Positions 1 to 7,988 are shown, counted from the first letter of the stretch. The stretch is 27,005 nt of DNA from DATGKR01 sp035294565 (GCA_035294565.1 DATGKR010000153.1:1-27005), one strand, 5' to 3'. Numbers and translations are program-made. Notes: a model not told the origin generated them from the letters alone.

Positions 1-2
1 TC

Positions 3-257
3 GTCGTGATCCCGACTCCGGGCCACACGGCAGGCCATCAGTCGGTTGTGGTCCGTAGTCGAGACGGGACCGTGATCGTCGCCGGGCAAAGTCACGACAC
101 GGCTACCGCGTACGCCCGAGACGCCCTCGGCTGGCGAGCCAGCCGGGAGGGCCACTCCTACGACTTGACGGATATCCCGGAATGGATCGGGCACCTGCAG
201 CAGTTCGATCCAGCTCGGGTCGTCTTTGCCCACGATCACTCCGTATGGATTCCCTAG
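3..257 (+). CDS. Metallo-beta-lactamase-fold hydrolase, C-terminal part (5' end outside window)
   Basis: The reading frame is open from the first bases, so only the last 85 or so residues are present. They begin with a VVIPTPGHTAGHQS segment, the classic metal-ligand His motif of the metallo-beta-lactamase fold, and end with FAHDHSVW, whose His is typical of the last metal ligand. The context around AGQSHDT resembles the N-acyl homoserine lactonase-like branch, where the usual Gly-Asp bridging-ligand position reads Gly-Gln followed shortly by His-Asp. The substrate cannot be told from this fragment; lactonase, glyoxalase II-like and other hydrolase roles all remain possible. The apparent GTG at position 6 lies inside the conserved core and is not the real start. 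Confidence 0.8.
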   Translation, partial: VVIPTPGHTAGHQSVVVRSRDGTVIVAGQSHDTATAYARDALGWRASREGHSYDLTDIPEWIGHLQQFDPARVVFAHDHSVWIP

Positions 258-683
258 GCCGCCGCTGCCCGTTCGCGCATCCCGATGAGGCCCTTCTGTC
301 CTCGCCCAATCTGCCGTCACTACAGGGCATCGAAATGCCGGCTCCGGGCGTTGTCGCCCTGCATGGGAGTCGGGGTTGCGCACTCTTGCAAGCGCTGTTA
401 GCCGGCAGCTGATCGTTCTGTCGTTCGACGATCCGTGAGGGGACCGGTGTCTTGCGCTCGGGTGGTCTCCCACAGCAGGTCGGAGTCGTACGTGTCGAGG
501 CGTTGATGGGCCAGGCGGTCAGGAAGCGGATCGGGTGCCGCCAGGGGTGGCTGCCCCCTGCGGTGTCCCATGACAGATGCGCTCGCTCAGCGACGGGGAA
601 CCGGCTCGCCGGCGAGGACCGACGCCGAGCCATCGCCTTGGTGCTGGGTGGCACCCCGAAGCGCTTCGAGCACCAATGGTGCT
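258..683. other. 426-bp gap without a convincing gene
   Basis: This separates the plus-strand MBL-fold gene from the end of the minus-strand hydrolase. Several overlapping frames are open, as expected at this GC content, but none shows a recognisable domain, good start context and coding bias together. The only candidate is a 57-codon minus-strand frame at 398-571, listed separately. I see no tRNA, repeat or strong terminator. Confidence 0.5.
398..571 (-). CDS. Possible small hypothetical protein (57 aa)
   Basis: An ATG-started frame of 57 codons ends at TAA. Its central part (around HQRLDTYDSDLLWETTRA) has G/C-rich third positions and a composition more protein-like than the competing frames, which are Arg/Pro-rich. 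There is no convincing Shine-Dalgarno sequence before the ATG and no family is recognised. It could be a decayed remnant of a longer gene. Recorded only because this gap holds nothing better. Confidence 0.2.
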   Translation of the reverse strand: MGHRRGQPPLAAPDPLPDRLAHQRLDTYDSDLLWETTRAQDTGPLTDRRTTERSAAG

Positions 684-1508
684 TCAGGTCCGGCCGACTC
701 CGGCGTGAGCAGTGATCAGCTCCACCATCCGGTCCCAGTACTGGGGCGGGTAATCGTGACCCATGCCCTCGACCAGCTCGAAACGGGAGCCGGCTACGGC
801 GGCTGCCGTTTGGCGTCCGAACTCCGGCGGAACGAGGCGATCGGCGTCACCATGGATGACCAGGGTCGGCACGGTCAGTGACCGCAGACCCTCCTCGCGC
901 GACGGGGACGTGGCGATGGCCAGAGCCTGGCGGGCCCGCCCGGCCGGGTCCCACGCCCGGTCGAACGCGGCGTAGGCGTCGGCGGTGATCCGCGCCACGT
1001 CCATGCACGCCGGGCTGCCCCATGCCCGCAGGCCGGCCAGCTGCCGCTCGGCGGCCTCTTCGCGGGTCGTGGCTGGCGGGGCGGTGAAGGCGGCGACGAC
1101 GTCGGGGTCGCGCTCGCCGAGGAGTGGGCCGGGCGCGGACATCACCGAGGTCATGGAGAGGATCCGCTCCGGGCGGGCGATAGCCATGGCCTGCACGATC
1201 ATGCCGCCCATCGACCATCCCGCGACGTGCGCCCTCTCAGCGCCGATGGCGTCGAGGACGGCGAAGCCGTCGCCGGCCATGTCGTCGATCGTGTAGGAGG
1301 CACCCTCGGGGAGGTGCGTCGACAGCCCGACGTCGCGGTTGTCGAAGCGCACGGTGCGGAAGCCCCGGGCCACGAACCGCTCGCAGAACTCCACTTTGAA
1401 ATTGATGCACTGGGCGCCCAAACCGTTGACCAGCAGCAGGACTGGTGCGGCCTCGGGGCCGTAGCTCTCGTAGTAGAGGGTGACATCTCCATTGGGCGCG
1501 GTCGGCAT
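684..1508 (-). CDS. Alpha/beta-hydrolase
   Basis: A 274-residue cytoplasmic alpha/beta-hydrolase, a normal length for the family. The nucleophile elbow GWSMGG puts the catalytic Ser at residue 99. The acid is most likely Asp223 in HGDADRLVPP and the base His251 in GMGHDYP. The oxyanion region LLLVNGLGAQ lies near residues 24-33. The sequence is of the haloperoxidase/3-oxoadipate enol-lactonase/aclacinomycin-methylesterase-like group, where substrate cannot be read from sequence. No signal peptide is visible. The ATG at 1508 directly precedes the first beta strand and suits the family. It stands alone on the minus strand, roughly 190 bp downstream of the small membrane-protein gene. Confidence 0.85.
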   Translation of the reverse strand: MPTAPNGDVTLYYESYGPEAAPVLLLVNGLGAQCINFKVEFCERFVARGFRTVRFDNRDVGLSTHLPEGASYTIDDMAGDGFAVLDAIGAERAHVAGWSMGGMIVQAMAIARPERILSMTSVMSAPGPLLGERDPDVVAAFTAPPATTREEAAERQLAGLRAWGSPACMDVARITADAYAAFDRAWDPAGRARQALAIATSPSREEGLRSLTVPTLVIHGDADRLVPPEFGRQTAAAVAGSRFELVEGMGHDYPPQYWDRMVELITAHAGVGRT

Positions 1509-1700
1509 GGCCGACGTTCTACCACCGGCCCGGCGGGGGTGGCCCCGTGAGGGTTGTCAAAGAGGAATTCCGGCCAGGGCAGGGGCCCACAGGGGGCCAC
1601 CGTCGCCTTTTCCCTGCGGTGGTGCTAGGGCGGCGAGGAGACTGCCGACGAGGAATTGGGCTCGTTCATCGAGCTCTACAGCACGTGCAGCCGAGCCGGT

Positions 1701-2015
1701 TCAGCGATGGCCCAGCCAGCCGCCCACCTCGGACGCCCCGGCCACCAGCGCGGACACTCCGAGCACTGACGGCCAGGCACCGATCCGCTTGGCCAGCGGG
1801 TGGGAGGCGCCCATTGCCCCTGCGTAGAGCCCGAGCATCCCCGCCCCCCAGTTGCGTCCCATGGCCCGGAGCCACTGACGGGCGCACCAGCCCCCCGCGA
1901 CTGCGAAAACCGCTCCGCCAGCCTCCCGCCGGCCGCTGCTGCGGGCGACCGAGAATCCAGCGATCAAGCCGATTGCCGCGACGACAGAGGGGCGAAGGAA
2001 CAGTTTGACACGCAC
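1701..2015 (-). CDS. Small hypothetical membrane protein
   Basis: A 104-residue protein starting at GTG. It has hydrophobic stretches near residues 10-25, 34-44 and 58-70 and a final one around 82-101 ending in GGWLGHR, separated by short basic segments, so it is probably an integral membrane protein. The Gly/Ala-rich composition and third-position bias look genuine. I recognise no named family. A TAGGGT hexamer ends six bases before the GTG, which would allow a leaderless transcript, but no matching -35 is convincing. Start and function are tentative. Confidence 0.5.
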   Translation of the reverse strand: MRVKLFLRPSVVAAIGLIAGFSVARSSGRREAGGAVFAVAGGWCARQWLRAMGRNWGAGMLGLYAGAMGASHPLAKRIGAWPSVLGVSALVAGASEVGGWLGHR

Positions 2016-2225
2016 AGGCCAACCCTACTCGCGGGCCGCCCGGGGTCGACCGCCAACCGAACGGGGGAGTGATCGCCTCCGGCCGCGGGGGACGGTCTGC
2101 CAACGGCCTGAGCCTGTCTCGCCGGTTTCGAGCTCGTCACGAGCGAGCCTCTGCAGCGCGCAGGGACGGGCTGACATGGCGGGTCTGGGCGCTGCGAGCC
2201 CAAGAAAGGCCAGCCGGCTACGTTG

Positions 2226-2240
2226 GTTCCATGATGGAAC
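2226..2240. promoter_or_regulatory. Perfect 15-bp palindrome, candidate HxlR operator
   Basis: GTTCCATGATGGAAC is an exact 7-1-7 inverted repeat located 73 bp upstream of the SRPBCC start. The operon it precedes ends with an HxlR-type winged-helix regulator, and such proteins are dimers that commonly bind palindromes in their own promoter. No -35/-10 pair could be fixed around it. Confidence 0.5.
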
Positions 2241-2265
2241 TCACAGCGACCGAGCCGCCTCGGTC

Positions 2266-2310
2266 AAAGCAGGGAAGAGCAGCGCAGGCAAGATCAGCGC
2301 AGGAAAGAGC
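2266..2310 (+). repeat. Three tandem 15-bp units abutting the SRPBCC start
   Basis: Units at 2266-2280, 2281-2295 and 2296-2310 follow the pattern AGCGCAGG-AAGA-C with a few substitutions. Each carries an AGG-AAGA core resembling a ribosome binding site. The last unit (AGGAAAGA) sits at good spacing before the GTG at 2314 and probably serves as the RBS. The array is a multiple of three, so the frame stays open through it (S-A-G-K repeats if translated). Confidence 0.7.
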
Positions 2311-2313
2311 GCG

Positions 2314-2805
2314 GTGAGGTACGCCGACGGCCCGTGCACCCGGGTCGAGGTCCTGGTCGAGGCATCGATCGAGCGGGTGTGGGAGCTGGTCACGGACGTG
2401 AACCTGGCGGGCCGCTTCTCACCCGAGTTCAGGGGAGCCAGCTGGGTCGACGACGGACCCCGCCTGGGCGCCCGGTTCACAGGCCGCAACGAGCACCCTG
2501 CGCGGGGATCGTGGGAAACGACTTCGTGGGTCAACATCTACGAGCCGCGGCGGGCGTTCGGCTGGGCGGTATCCGATCCGGACCATCCCTCGGCGACTTG
2601 GTGGTACACGCTGGACGAGACGGACGGGAAGGTACGGCTCTGCCACGGGGGTCGCATGGGTCCGGCTCCCTCGGGCCTGACCGCCGCCATCGAGCGGATG
2701 CCGGAGCAGGAGGAGCGGATAGTCGCCCGCCGGCTCGAGGAGTGGAGGATGGGAATGCAGGCGACAGTCGAAGGGATCAAGGCTCTGGCAGAAGGACGCC
2801 TGTGA
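2314..2805 (+). CDS. SRPBCC (START/Bet v1-like) family protein
   Basis: A 163-residue single-domain SRPBCC protein. The N-terminus reads TRVEVLVEASIERVWELVTD, the usual first strand and helix of these ligand-binding helix-grip proteins, followed by a GRFSPEFRGASW strand and a final long amphipathic helix. GTG 2314 is chosen because AGGAAAGA lies just upstream and the fold begins within ten residues; the open frame extends much further upstream, but that part is Arg/Ser-rich and non-homologous. The stop overlaps the next gene by one base (TGATG), so the two are translationally coupled. Members bind hydrophobic ligands or act as small-molecule cyclases/hydrolases; the ligand is unknown. The neighbours suggest a catabolic or detoxifying operon. 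Confidence 0.85.
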   Translation: MRYADGPCTRVEVLVEASIERVWELVTDVNLAGRFSPEFRGASWVDDGPRLGARFTGRNEHPARGSWETTSWVNIYEPRRAFGWAVSDPDHPSATWWYTLDETDGKVRLCHGGRMGPAPSGLTAAIERMPEQEERIVARRLEEWRMGMQATVEGIKALAEGRL

Positions 2806-3842
2806 TGCGTGTCGGCGTGTCAGTCGGGAGTTTCGGCGTCGCCGAGGTCGACTTCGTCACCGAGGCGGAGCGCCTGGGTGCGGACGCCGCCTGGTCGGCG
2901 GAGTTCTGGGCCGGCGACGCGCTCACCCCGCTGGCGTACCTGGCGGCCCGTACGGCGACCATCCGCCTGGGCACGGCGATCGTCCAGCTCGGGGCCCGAA
3001 CGCCGGCGATGCTGGCGATGTCGGCGATGTCGATGCAGGCCCTTTCGGGCGGGCGGTTCGTGCTCGGCGTGGGAACAAGCGGCCCCCAGGTGATGGAGGG
3101 CTGGCATGGGGTGCGCTTCGAGCAGCCCGTGCGCCGCACGCGCGAGACGATCGAGATCCTGCGTCGGGTCACCTCCGGCGAGCGGCTCAGCTACGAGGGG
3201 CGGATCTATACGCTCCCTCTGCCCGGCGGGGAGGGCCGTTCCATCCGCTCGGCGATGTCGCCTGTCCACGTGCCGGTCTACGTGGCCGCGCTGGGACCGG
3301 CCAACCTGCGACTCACCGGCGAGCTGGCGGACGGGTGGGTCGGCAACTCGTTCCTCCCCGAGAAAGCGGACGTCTTCTTCGACCCCATCCGGGAGGGGGC
3401 TGTCGCAGCCAGTCGCGACTTCGCCGAACTGGATCTCACTGTCGCCGTGGGGGTCGAGTTCACCGACGACGTCGAAGAAGCCGGCAGGCGCCACGCGGCC
3501 GGCTACGCCTTCACCTTCGGCGCCATGGGGTCGCTCGCCACCAACTTCTACAACGACATCTTCGCCCGACAGGGTTTCGCCGAAGACGTGCGAGCGGTGC
3601 AGGAGCTATGGCGCTCAGGAAGGCACGACGCCGCCCGGAAGCGCGTCCCGATCGAGATCGGCCTGCGCACCAATCTGATCGGTACCGACGCCATGGTCCT
3701 CGAGCGGCTGCGGCTATACCGCGACGCCGGCGTCACCGGCTTGCGGGCCACCTTGGCCGGCGAGGATCCGCACCGGCGGCTCGCCGATCTCGCTCGGCTC
3801 CTCGACCTGGCGCGCCGGGTCGAGGCCGAGAAGCTGCCATGA
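2805..3842 (+). CDS. LLM-class flavin (probably F420)-dependent oxidoreductase
   Basis: A 345-residue luciferase-like monooxygenase-fold enzyme. Visible family features are the opening MRVGVSVGSFG strand, GTAIVQLGARTPAMLAMSAMS around residues 65-85, GRFVLGVGTSGPQVMEGWHG around residues 84-103, and the GELADGWVGN segment near residues 173-182. The TSGPQ-x-EGWHG pattern is common in the F420-dependent branch found in actinobacteria, so F420 is more likely than FMN, but this is inferred. The start codon overlaps the SRPBCC stop by one base, and the stop overlaps the regulator start (ATGA). The substrate is unknown; ketone, alcohol or xenobiotic reduction are options. Confidence 0.88.
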   Translation: MRVGVSVGSFGVAEVDFVTEAERLGADAAWSAEFWAGDALTPLAYLAARTATIRLGTAIVQLGARTPAMLAMSAMSMQALSGGRFVLGVGTSGPQVMEGWHGVRFEQPVRRTRETIEILRRVTSGERLSYEGRIYTLPLPGGEGRSIRSAMSPVHVPVYVAALGPANLRLTGELADGWVGNSFLPEKADVFFDPIREGAVAASRDFAELDLTVAVGVEFTDDVEEAGRRHAAGYAFTFGAMGSLATNFYNDIFARQGFAEDVRAVQELWRSGRHDAARKRVPIEIGLRTNLIGTDAMVLERLRLYRDAGVTGLRATLAGEDPHRRLADLARLLDLARRVEAEKLP

Positions 3843-4291
3843 GAAGGGTCGACACCTCCGACTGGCCGTGCAACATCGCCCGCAGCGCCGCCATCCTCGG
3901 CGATCACTGGAACATCCTCCTCATCCGCCAGGCCTGCCTGGGGATCCGCCGCTTCGCGGACTTCCAGCGGACCTTGGGGATCGGCCGGAACATGCTCACC
4001 GTCCGGCTGAACGCTCTCGTGGACCAGGGCATCTTCGAACGGGTCGAGTACCAGTCGAACCCGCCGCGCAGCGAGTACCGCCTGACCGACAAGGGACGCG
4101 ACGCCTACACGGTCCTCGCCGCCATGGACGCCTGGGGGCGTCGTTGGCTGGCCGGGCAAGGGGGAACGCCCGTGGTTCTCCACCACCAGGAATGCGACAA
4201 CGACATGCACGCTGCCGTCGTGTGCAGCAAATGCTCCCGGCCTCTCGACGTTCGCCAGGTGACCGCCCGGCCTTCGGGCATCTCCCGCTGA
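3839..4291 (+). CDS. HxlR-family winged-helix transcriptional regulator
   Basis: A 150-residue regulator. Residues 8-100 form the HxlR winged helix: Cys11 in the conserved WPCNIARSAAILGDHW opening, the LGIGRNMLTVRLNALVDQGIF recognition region near residues 46-66, and the wing SEYRLTDKGRDAY near 78-90. The C-terminal tail has His115/His116, Cys119, Cys129 and Cys132, a possible small zinc knuckle of a kind seen in longer HxlR members. The ATG overlaps the oxidoreductase stop by four bases, so regulator and enzymes form one operon and autoregulation is likely. Cys11 is the redox-sensing Cys in some relatives such as HypR; whether it senses oxidants here is unknown. Confidence 0.88.
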   Translation: MRRVDTSDWPCNIARSAAILGDHWNILLIRQACLGIRRFADFQRTLGIGRNMLTVRLNALVDQGIFERVEYQSNPPRSEYRLTDKGRDAYTVLAAMDAWGRRWLAGQGGTPVVLHHQECDNDMHAAVVCSKCSRPLDVRQVTARPSGISR

Positions 4292-4810
4292 GCGGGCAGG
4301 ACCGACTCTGGGCCCATTACTTGGCAAGATGGGTGCTGGTCTGCATGCAGCCGAAGGCGGGACGCCCCGGACCGAAGCGCAGACGGCAGTATCAGGCCGT
4401 GGCGGCAGTTGTCGGTTGGGTGCCGACGCCGTTGCCCACCTGGAAGTGGGGTCCGTCGGTGCAAGTGGGGCTCGAAGTGTCGATCCTTCGTGGGGCACCC
4501 GCCGGCCTGGTTGTGCAACCATGGTGAGGTGACCACGGGGTGGTCGGCGAGGCCAAGAGGCGAGGCTTGGACGGAGCCGCCAGGCACTGCGGGTGGTGGC
4601 GAGTCGGACTTCGACATCTTGGGTCCGGCTCCCCGTGATGAGCCAGACCGCTATCCGGGACTGGTTCCGGCCTGTTCTTTCCTCCTCTGGGAAGCCACCT
4701 GCCTTGCCATAGCCCCGGGGTCGCGCCATCAACGATCGGTCAGTCGTTGGAGAGCTGAGCGGTGCGCGCTGCGCGTCGAGGGGGAGGCCTTTGTCCCCTG
4801 GGGGCGGGAG
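4292..4810. other. 519-bp region between HxlR and the GGCT-like fusion
   Basis: A short perfect inverted repeat (CCCGCT-G-AGCGGG, 4284-4296) overlaps the HxlR stop and may help termination, although no T-tract follows. The rest contains open but unconvincing frames. The frame of the downstream gene is open through the whole gap, and its codons become G/C3-rich from about 4770, so the real start may lie anywhere between about 4760 and 4901. No RNA gene is recognised. Confidence 0.45.
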
Positions 4811-6679
4811 GTGTACTTTCCCGGTGAAGCTGGGAGGCACCAGACGGCGCCGGCTCGACCGTCGGTCGACTACGTGCTCACGCACCTGGGTGCGACGCCC
4901 ATGGCCGACCGGGTGCCCGTGCTCGCGGTGGGGTCGAATGCGGCGCCGCGCCAGCTCGCCGAGAAGTACAGGGGCACGCACGGCGTGGTCGTGGTCACTC
5001 GTTGCAAGGTGTTCGGGTTGGAGCTGGCCTACGCGCCTTTCGTTGCGAGCTGGGGGTACGTGCCCCTGGTCGGTCAGCATCGTCGGGGTGCCCTGGCCGA
5101 TCTCTCGATCTGCTGGCTCGACCGGGACCAGCTCGTCCGGATGGTCGCCGACGAGCGCGACGGGGGGGCTGCAACAGGCCCCGAAGCGGCGGCCTCGGTC
5201 TCGGGCTACGAACTGGTGCTCCTCGACGGCGACCGGCTTCCCGTGGTGCTCCACGACTCCGGCGAACGACTTTGGGGGGTGACCATGTTCCGCCCCTCCG
5301 GGGGGATGGCCGTTGAACCCTACCCGTGGCCCGAGCCCCCGGCGGCGACCCCACGAGCCGGAGCGGCGCAGCCTCCACGCGAAGCAGCCCGCGCGGTTGT
5401 CCTGGACGAGGCTTGGCGCCACCAGCCGTTCCAGCAGGACGCCCTCGGACGAGGATGGGGAAAGCCGGGCACCGCCGAGTTGGGCGGCGACGGGCTCGAG
5501 GAGGTGATCCTCGGGCCGGTCACGCAGTTGGACAGCTCTCTTGCAGAAGGCGTTCGAAGCGCCTGGGTGGCCTTGGATGACGTTGCAGGCCTGTCGGATC
5601 CGCTGACCTCCTCCACCGCGGTTCTCGCCCGCGGCGAGAGCCACGACGAGCGTTTGGGCCCCGTCTTCGAGGTCGCGGCGACGGGCTCGGTCGATCGACG
5701 CGGCGAGCACGTGGTGGTGCTCACGCCTGATGCAGCCTCGGCGCTGTGCTGGCACGGCGACGGGAGAGGGGTCTCACGCGACGCCCTGCCTCGTCACCTG
5801 CTGGTCATGGCAGCCGACGACGAGGGCGGCTTTCGGGGCGTCGTCGCCCGGGTCGTCACTGCCGACGAAGCGCTCGACAAGCAGCGCCGGCGCGTCTCGT
5901 TGCCTGCGGCTGGCATCGCAGCTTTAGACCAGACGCTTCGCTGCGCGATCGGCGTGGACGTTCGAGAGCACGTACGGCTCGCCCCAGTCTCTGCTCACCC
6001 GCGCCGCATAGCCGATCGCATCTTCGGTCCGCCCCGATACGTGGTTGCGCGCGTCGTGCGAGGCGAGTACGGAACTGGTGAGTCCGACCTTTGCTGCCTT
6101 CCACGGCTGGTGCTCGATGCCCTGGGCGTGGCCAGTGGCGACGACGTGGTGGTCGAGGGTCGCCCGCCTTTGGTAGCCGGCGACGGCGGGATGAACCTGG
6201 AGGCACCGGTGCCATCAGTCGAGTTGAGGGCTGTGGAGCTGCCTCCGGACCTCGCCGAGCGGCGGCGCGTCCTTGCCGGCGGCGGCCGATCCGGGTGGCT
6301 GGGGTCGGCGGAAGAGATCCTGGGGGTGGGTACCGACTTGCCTGAGATCGTCCTGGATGCTGACGCCCGCTCCCGCCTGAACGTTGGCCTCCTCGATCCG
6401 GTCCGGGTCCGCGCCCAGCGGGCGAGCCAGGTGACGGTGGAGCTGCGGGAGGGTATCTACCTGCTCGGACTGTCGCTGTTCGTAGTCGTGTCGCTCCTGT
6501 ACAACATGGCGGTCCATCGGTGGGCGGACGTCGGCTTCCTGGCGGCCCTGGTTGTGCCTGCTGCATTGATGGCGGGTGCGGCGCGCCACCGGCTCCGCGC
6601 CCGTTTTTCGGTGCACCTCCCGCATCGGGTGGCGGGATGGAGAGGTGCTGGCCAGGCTCGCCGAGGGCAGGTCTCGTAG
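4811..6679 (+). CDS. GGCT-like domain + AbrB-like repeat units + two transmembrane helices (fusion protein)
   Basis: About 622 residues from GTG 4811; ATG 4901 is an alternative giving 592. From the GTG, residues 35-49 (VPVLAVGSNAAPRQL) match the phosphate-binding entry of the gamma-glutamylcyclotransferase/AIG2 fold, and a following GGCT-like region includes YAPFVASWGYVPL. The C-terminal half contains three loosely similar units near residues 361-395, 426-450 and 510-537, each a strand, a short helix, a G-V or N-V turn and an exit strand (for example LPRLVLDALGVASGDDVVVEG). They resemble SpoVT-AbrB/double-psi barrel elements. Hydrophobic helices near 548-568 and 574-593 precede a short basic tail, predicting a membrane-anchored protein with its domains in the cytoplasm. 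The function is unknown. It stands alone on the plus strand and converges with rrf2. Confidence 0.7.
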   Translation: MYFPGEAGRHQTAPARPSVDYVLTHLGATPMADRVPVLAVGSNAAPRQLAEKYRGTHGVVVVTRCKVFGLELAYAPFVASWGYVPLVGQHRRGALADLSICWLDRDQLVRMVADERDGGAATGPEAAASVSGYELVLLDGDRLPVVLHDSGERLWGVTMFRPSGGMAVEPYPWPEPPAATPRAGAAQPPREAARAVVLDEAWRHQPFQQDALGRGWGKPGTAELGGDGLEEVILGPVTQLDSSLAEGVRSAWVALDDVAGLSDPLTSSTAVLARGESHDERLGPVFEVAATGSVDRRGEHVVVLTPDAASALCWHGDGRGVSRDALPRHLLVMAADDEGGFRGVVARVVTADEALDKQRRRVSLPAAGIAALDQTLRCAIGVDVREHVRLAPVSAHPRRIADRIFGPPRYVVARVVRGEYGTGESDLCCLPRLVLDALGVASGDDVVVEGRPPLVAGDGGMNLEAPVPSVELRAVELPPDLAERRRVLAGGGRSGWLGSAEEILGVGTDLPEIVLDADARSRLNVGLLDPVRVRAQRASQVTVELREGIYLLGLSLFVVVSLLYNMAVHRWADVGFLAALVVPAALMAGAARHRLRARFSVHLPHRVAGWRGAGQARRGQVS

Positions 6680-6717
6680 ACAGCTCTCGAGCTGAGCGCG
6701 GCCGGCCGACCGACGGA

Positions 6718-6740
6718 GGCGGGGCGCTGCTCGCCCCGCC
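6718..6740. terminator. GC-rich hairpin between convergent genes
   Basis: GGCGGGGCG and CGCCCCGCC form a perfect 9-bp stem around a 5-nt loop, placed between the ends of the plus-strand fusion gene and the minus-strand Rrf2 gene. There is no T-tract on either strand, so if it terminates it does so as an actinobacterial-style bidirectional hairpin. Confidence 0.55.
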
Positions 6741-6849
6741 GGCAAGGGTCGCCAGGTGCGCCGGTGCGCTGCTCGACGGCGCGCCGTGTCTGCCTCTCGC
6801 CCTCGATAAATCAGGCTCCGGGACGAGCGTCGCTCGTCCGTTGAAGCCG

Positions 6850-7884
6850 TCAGGTCCTGCGGGCGACGGCGGTGCTCCGTCTCGCACTGGCAGCGGTCAC
6901 TGGGGCCGCTCGCCTGGGCGTGTGCTCCGGGGCGGGCCCGTCCTCCAAGGCCCGGGCCAGGCGGCGCAAGAAGGCCCGGATGGTGGCGCGGGCCGCCCGC
7001 TCCAGATCTGTTCGGCCGAGTGGGTCGCCCTTGCCGGGCAGCTGACGCCAGGTTCCCTCGATACGCAACTCGCTGCGCTCGGCGTCGAGAGGGACAACCG
7101 AAAGCTCCGCCTCGAGCCGGCTTGCGGCAGGCGGGAGGCCAATCTGCCAGCCGAGCATGTAGTTGGCCGCCTGCCCGGAGGGGCTGGGTCGAGCCTTGCG
7201 CTCGGGCTGTCCGGCCGGAGCCAGAGTCACCTCCAGCACCGGCGAGCCGTTCTCCCTCGTGCCCCCGCCGCGATGACCATCTCCCGCTGGCATCCCGGCC
7301 TCCTCCGCAGCGGCTGCGGCAGCCGCGGAAAGAACCGGTTGCAGCCGGGCCAGGCCGGCGTGGACCGCGGCAAGGCCAAGCTCCACCTGCACCATGTCTG
7401 CTACGTCGATGCTGATGGGGTGCGAGCGGTGGGCGTCGGCGGGGACCGAGTAGGTGCCGGCCTCGATGGCGACGTCGCGCTCGGCCACCTCGGCCAGGGA
7501 CGTTTGAGACAATAGGGCCCGAAGGGCCACGGTGGCCTCCGACCAGGTCTCGTGCAGCGGGCACACCGCCTCCCAGCGACAGGGTCCGTCCCCCAAGGCG
7601 CAGCGTTCGGAGCGCAGGGGCCCCTCGGCCGCCTCCACCACCTCCAGCACGCTGATCTCCGCCGGTGGTCTGCTCAGGCGATAGCCACCTTCACGCCCGG
7701 CCTTGGAGACCGCCAACCCGGCGCGCACCAGGTCTGCCAAGATCTGCGAGGCGAAGGTCGTGGGCACCTCGGTGTCGGCCACGACCTCCCTGATCTTGCG
7801 TGGGGAGTCGTCGGCGAAGGCCCGCGCCAGCGAAATAGCAGCTCGCATGACGTAATCGCCTCTCTTGGACAAGGTCATGTTCAT
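6850..7884 (-). CDS. Rrf2-family regulator with long C-terminal (START-like?) extension
   Basis: A 344-residue protein, more than twice the usual 140-165 of Rrf2 regulators. Residues 1-130 are a full Rrf2 winged helix (LSKRGDYVMRAAISLA at 5-20, TTFASQILADLVRAGL at 42-57, GREGGYRLSRP wing at 63-73). Cys95, Cys102 and Cys108 (C-x6-C-x5-C) sit where IscR/NsrR bind an Fe-S cluster. After an Ala/Gly-rich linker, residues 150-325 contain beta-strand-like segments and a final amphipathic helix (ERAARATIRAFLRRLARAL) that I read as possibly SRPBCC/START-like; this is inference. The start matches the MDLRLSKRGD start of the paralogue at 12869-13357. Its own promoter lies at 7956-7984. It probably regulates itself and the adjacent redox cluster. 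Confidence 0.82.
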   Translation of the reverse strand: MNMTLSKRGDYVMRAAISLARAFADDSPRKIREVVADTEVPTTFASQILADLVRAGLAVSKAGREGGYRLSRPPAEISVLEVVEAAEGPLRSERCALGDGPCRWEAVCPLHETWSEATVALRALLSQTSLAEVAERDVAIEAGTYSVPADAHRSHPISIDVADMVQVELGLAAVHAGLARLQPVLSAAAAAAAEEAGMPAGDGHRGGGTRENGSPVLEVTLAPAGQPERKARPSPSGQAANYMLGWQIGLPPAASRLEAELSVVPLDAERSELRIEGTWRQLPGKGDPLGRTDLERAARATIRAFLRRLARALEDGPAPEHTPRRAAPVTAASARRSTAVARRT

Positions 7885-7945
7885 GGCTCACACGTCCAGC
7901 TAGTCGCTCTACGCAGCTTACCCGGCTCCAGTATCCGGATTGAGC

Positions 7946-7988
7946 CAGGTTAGTCAGTATACGTACAGTAAATCAGTTGACATACCTG
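7946..7988. promoter_or_regulatory. Inverted repeat spanning putative divergent promoters upstream of rrf2
   Basis: Arms CAGGTTAGTCA (7946-7956) and TGACATACCTG (7978-7988) pair at 9 of 11 positions around a 21-nt spacer, placing the arms about three helical turns apart. A minus-strand -10 TATACT (7961-7956) for the Rrf2 gene and a plus-strand -35 TTGACA (7977-7982) both overlap the arms. Position 7963-7977 (GTACAGTAAATCAGT) resembles sites in the two other promoters of this cluster. Confidence 0.5.

Noticed and set aside
3548..5755. 735-codon open frame on the minus strand
   Set aside because: It runs antisense to the LLM, HxlR and GGCT-fusion genes, which have clear domains. Its translation is Arg/Pro/Gly-rich and resembles no protein family; long antisense frames are expected at this GC content.
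6718..6740. Classical rho-independent terminator with T-tract
   Set aside because: The stem is strong but no run of T follows on either strand; listed only as a hairpin-type terminator.
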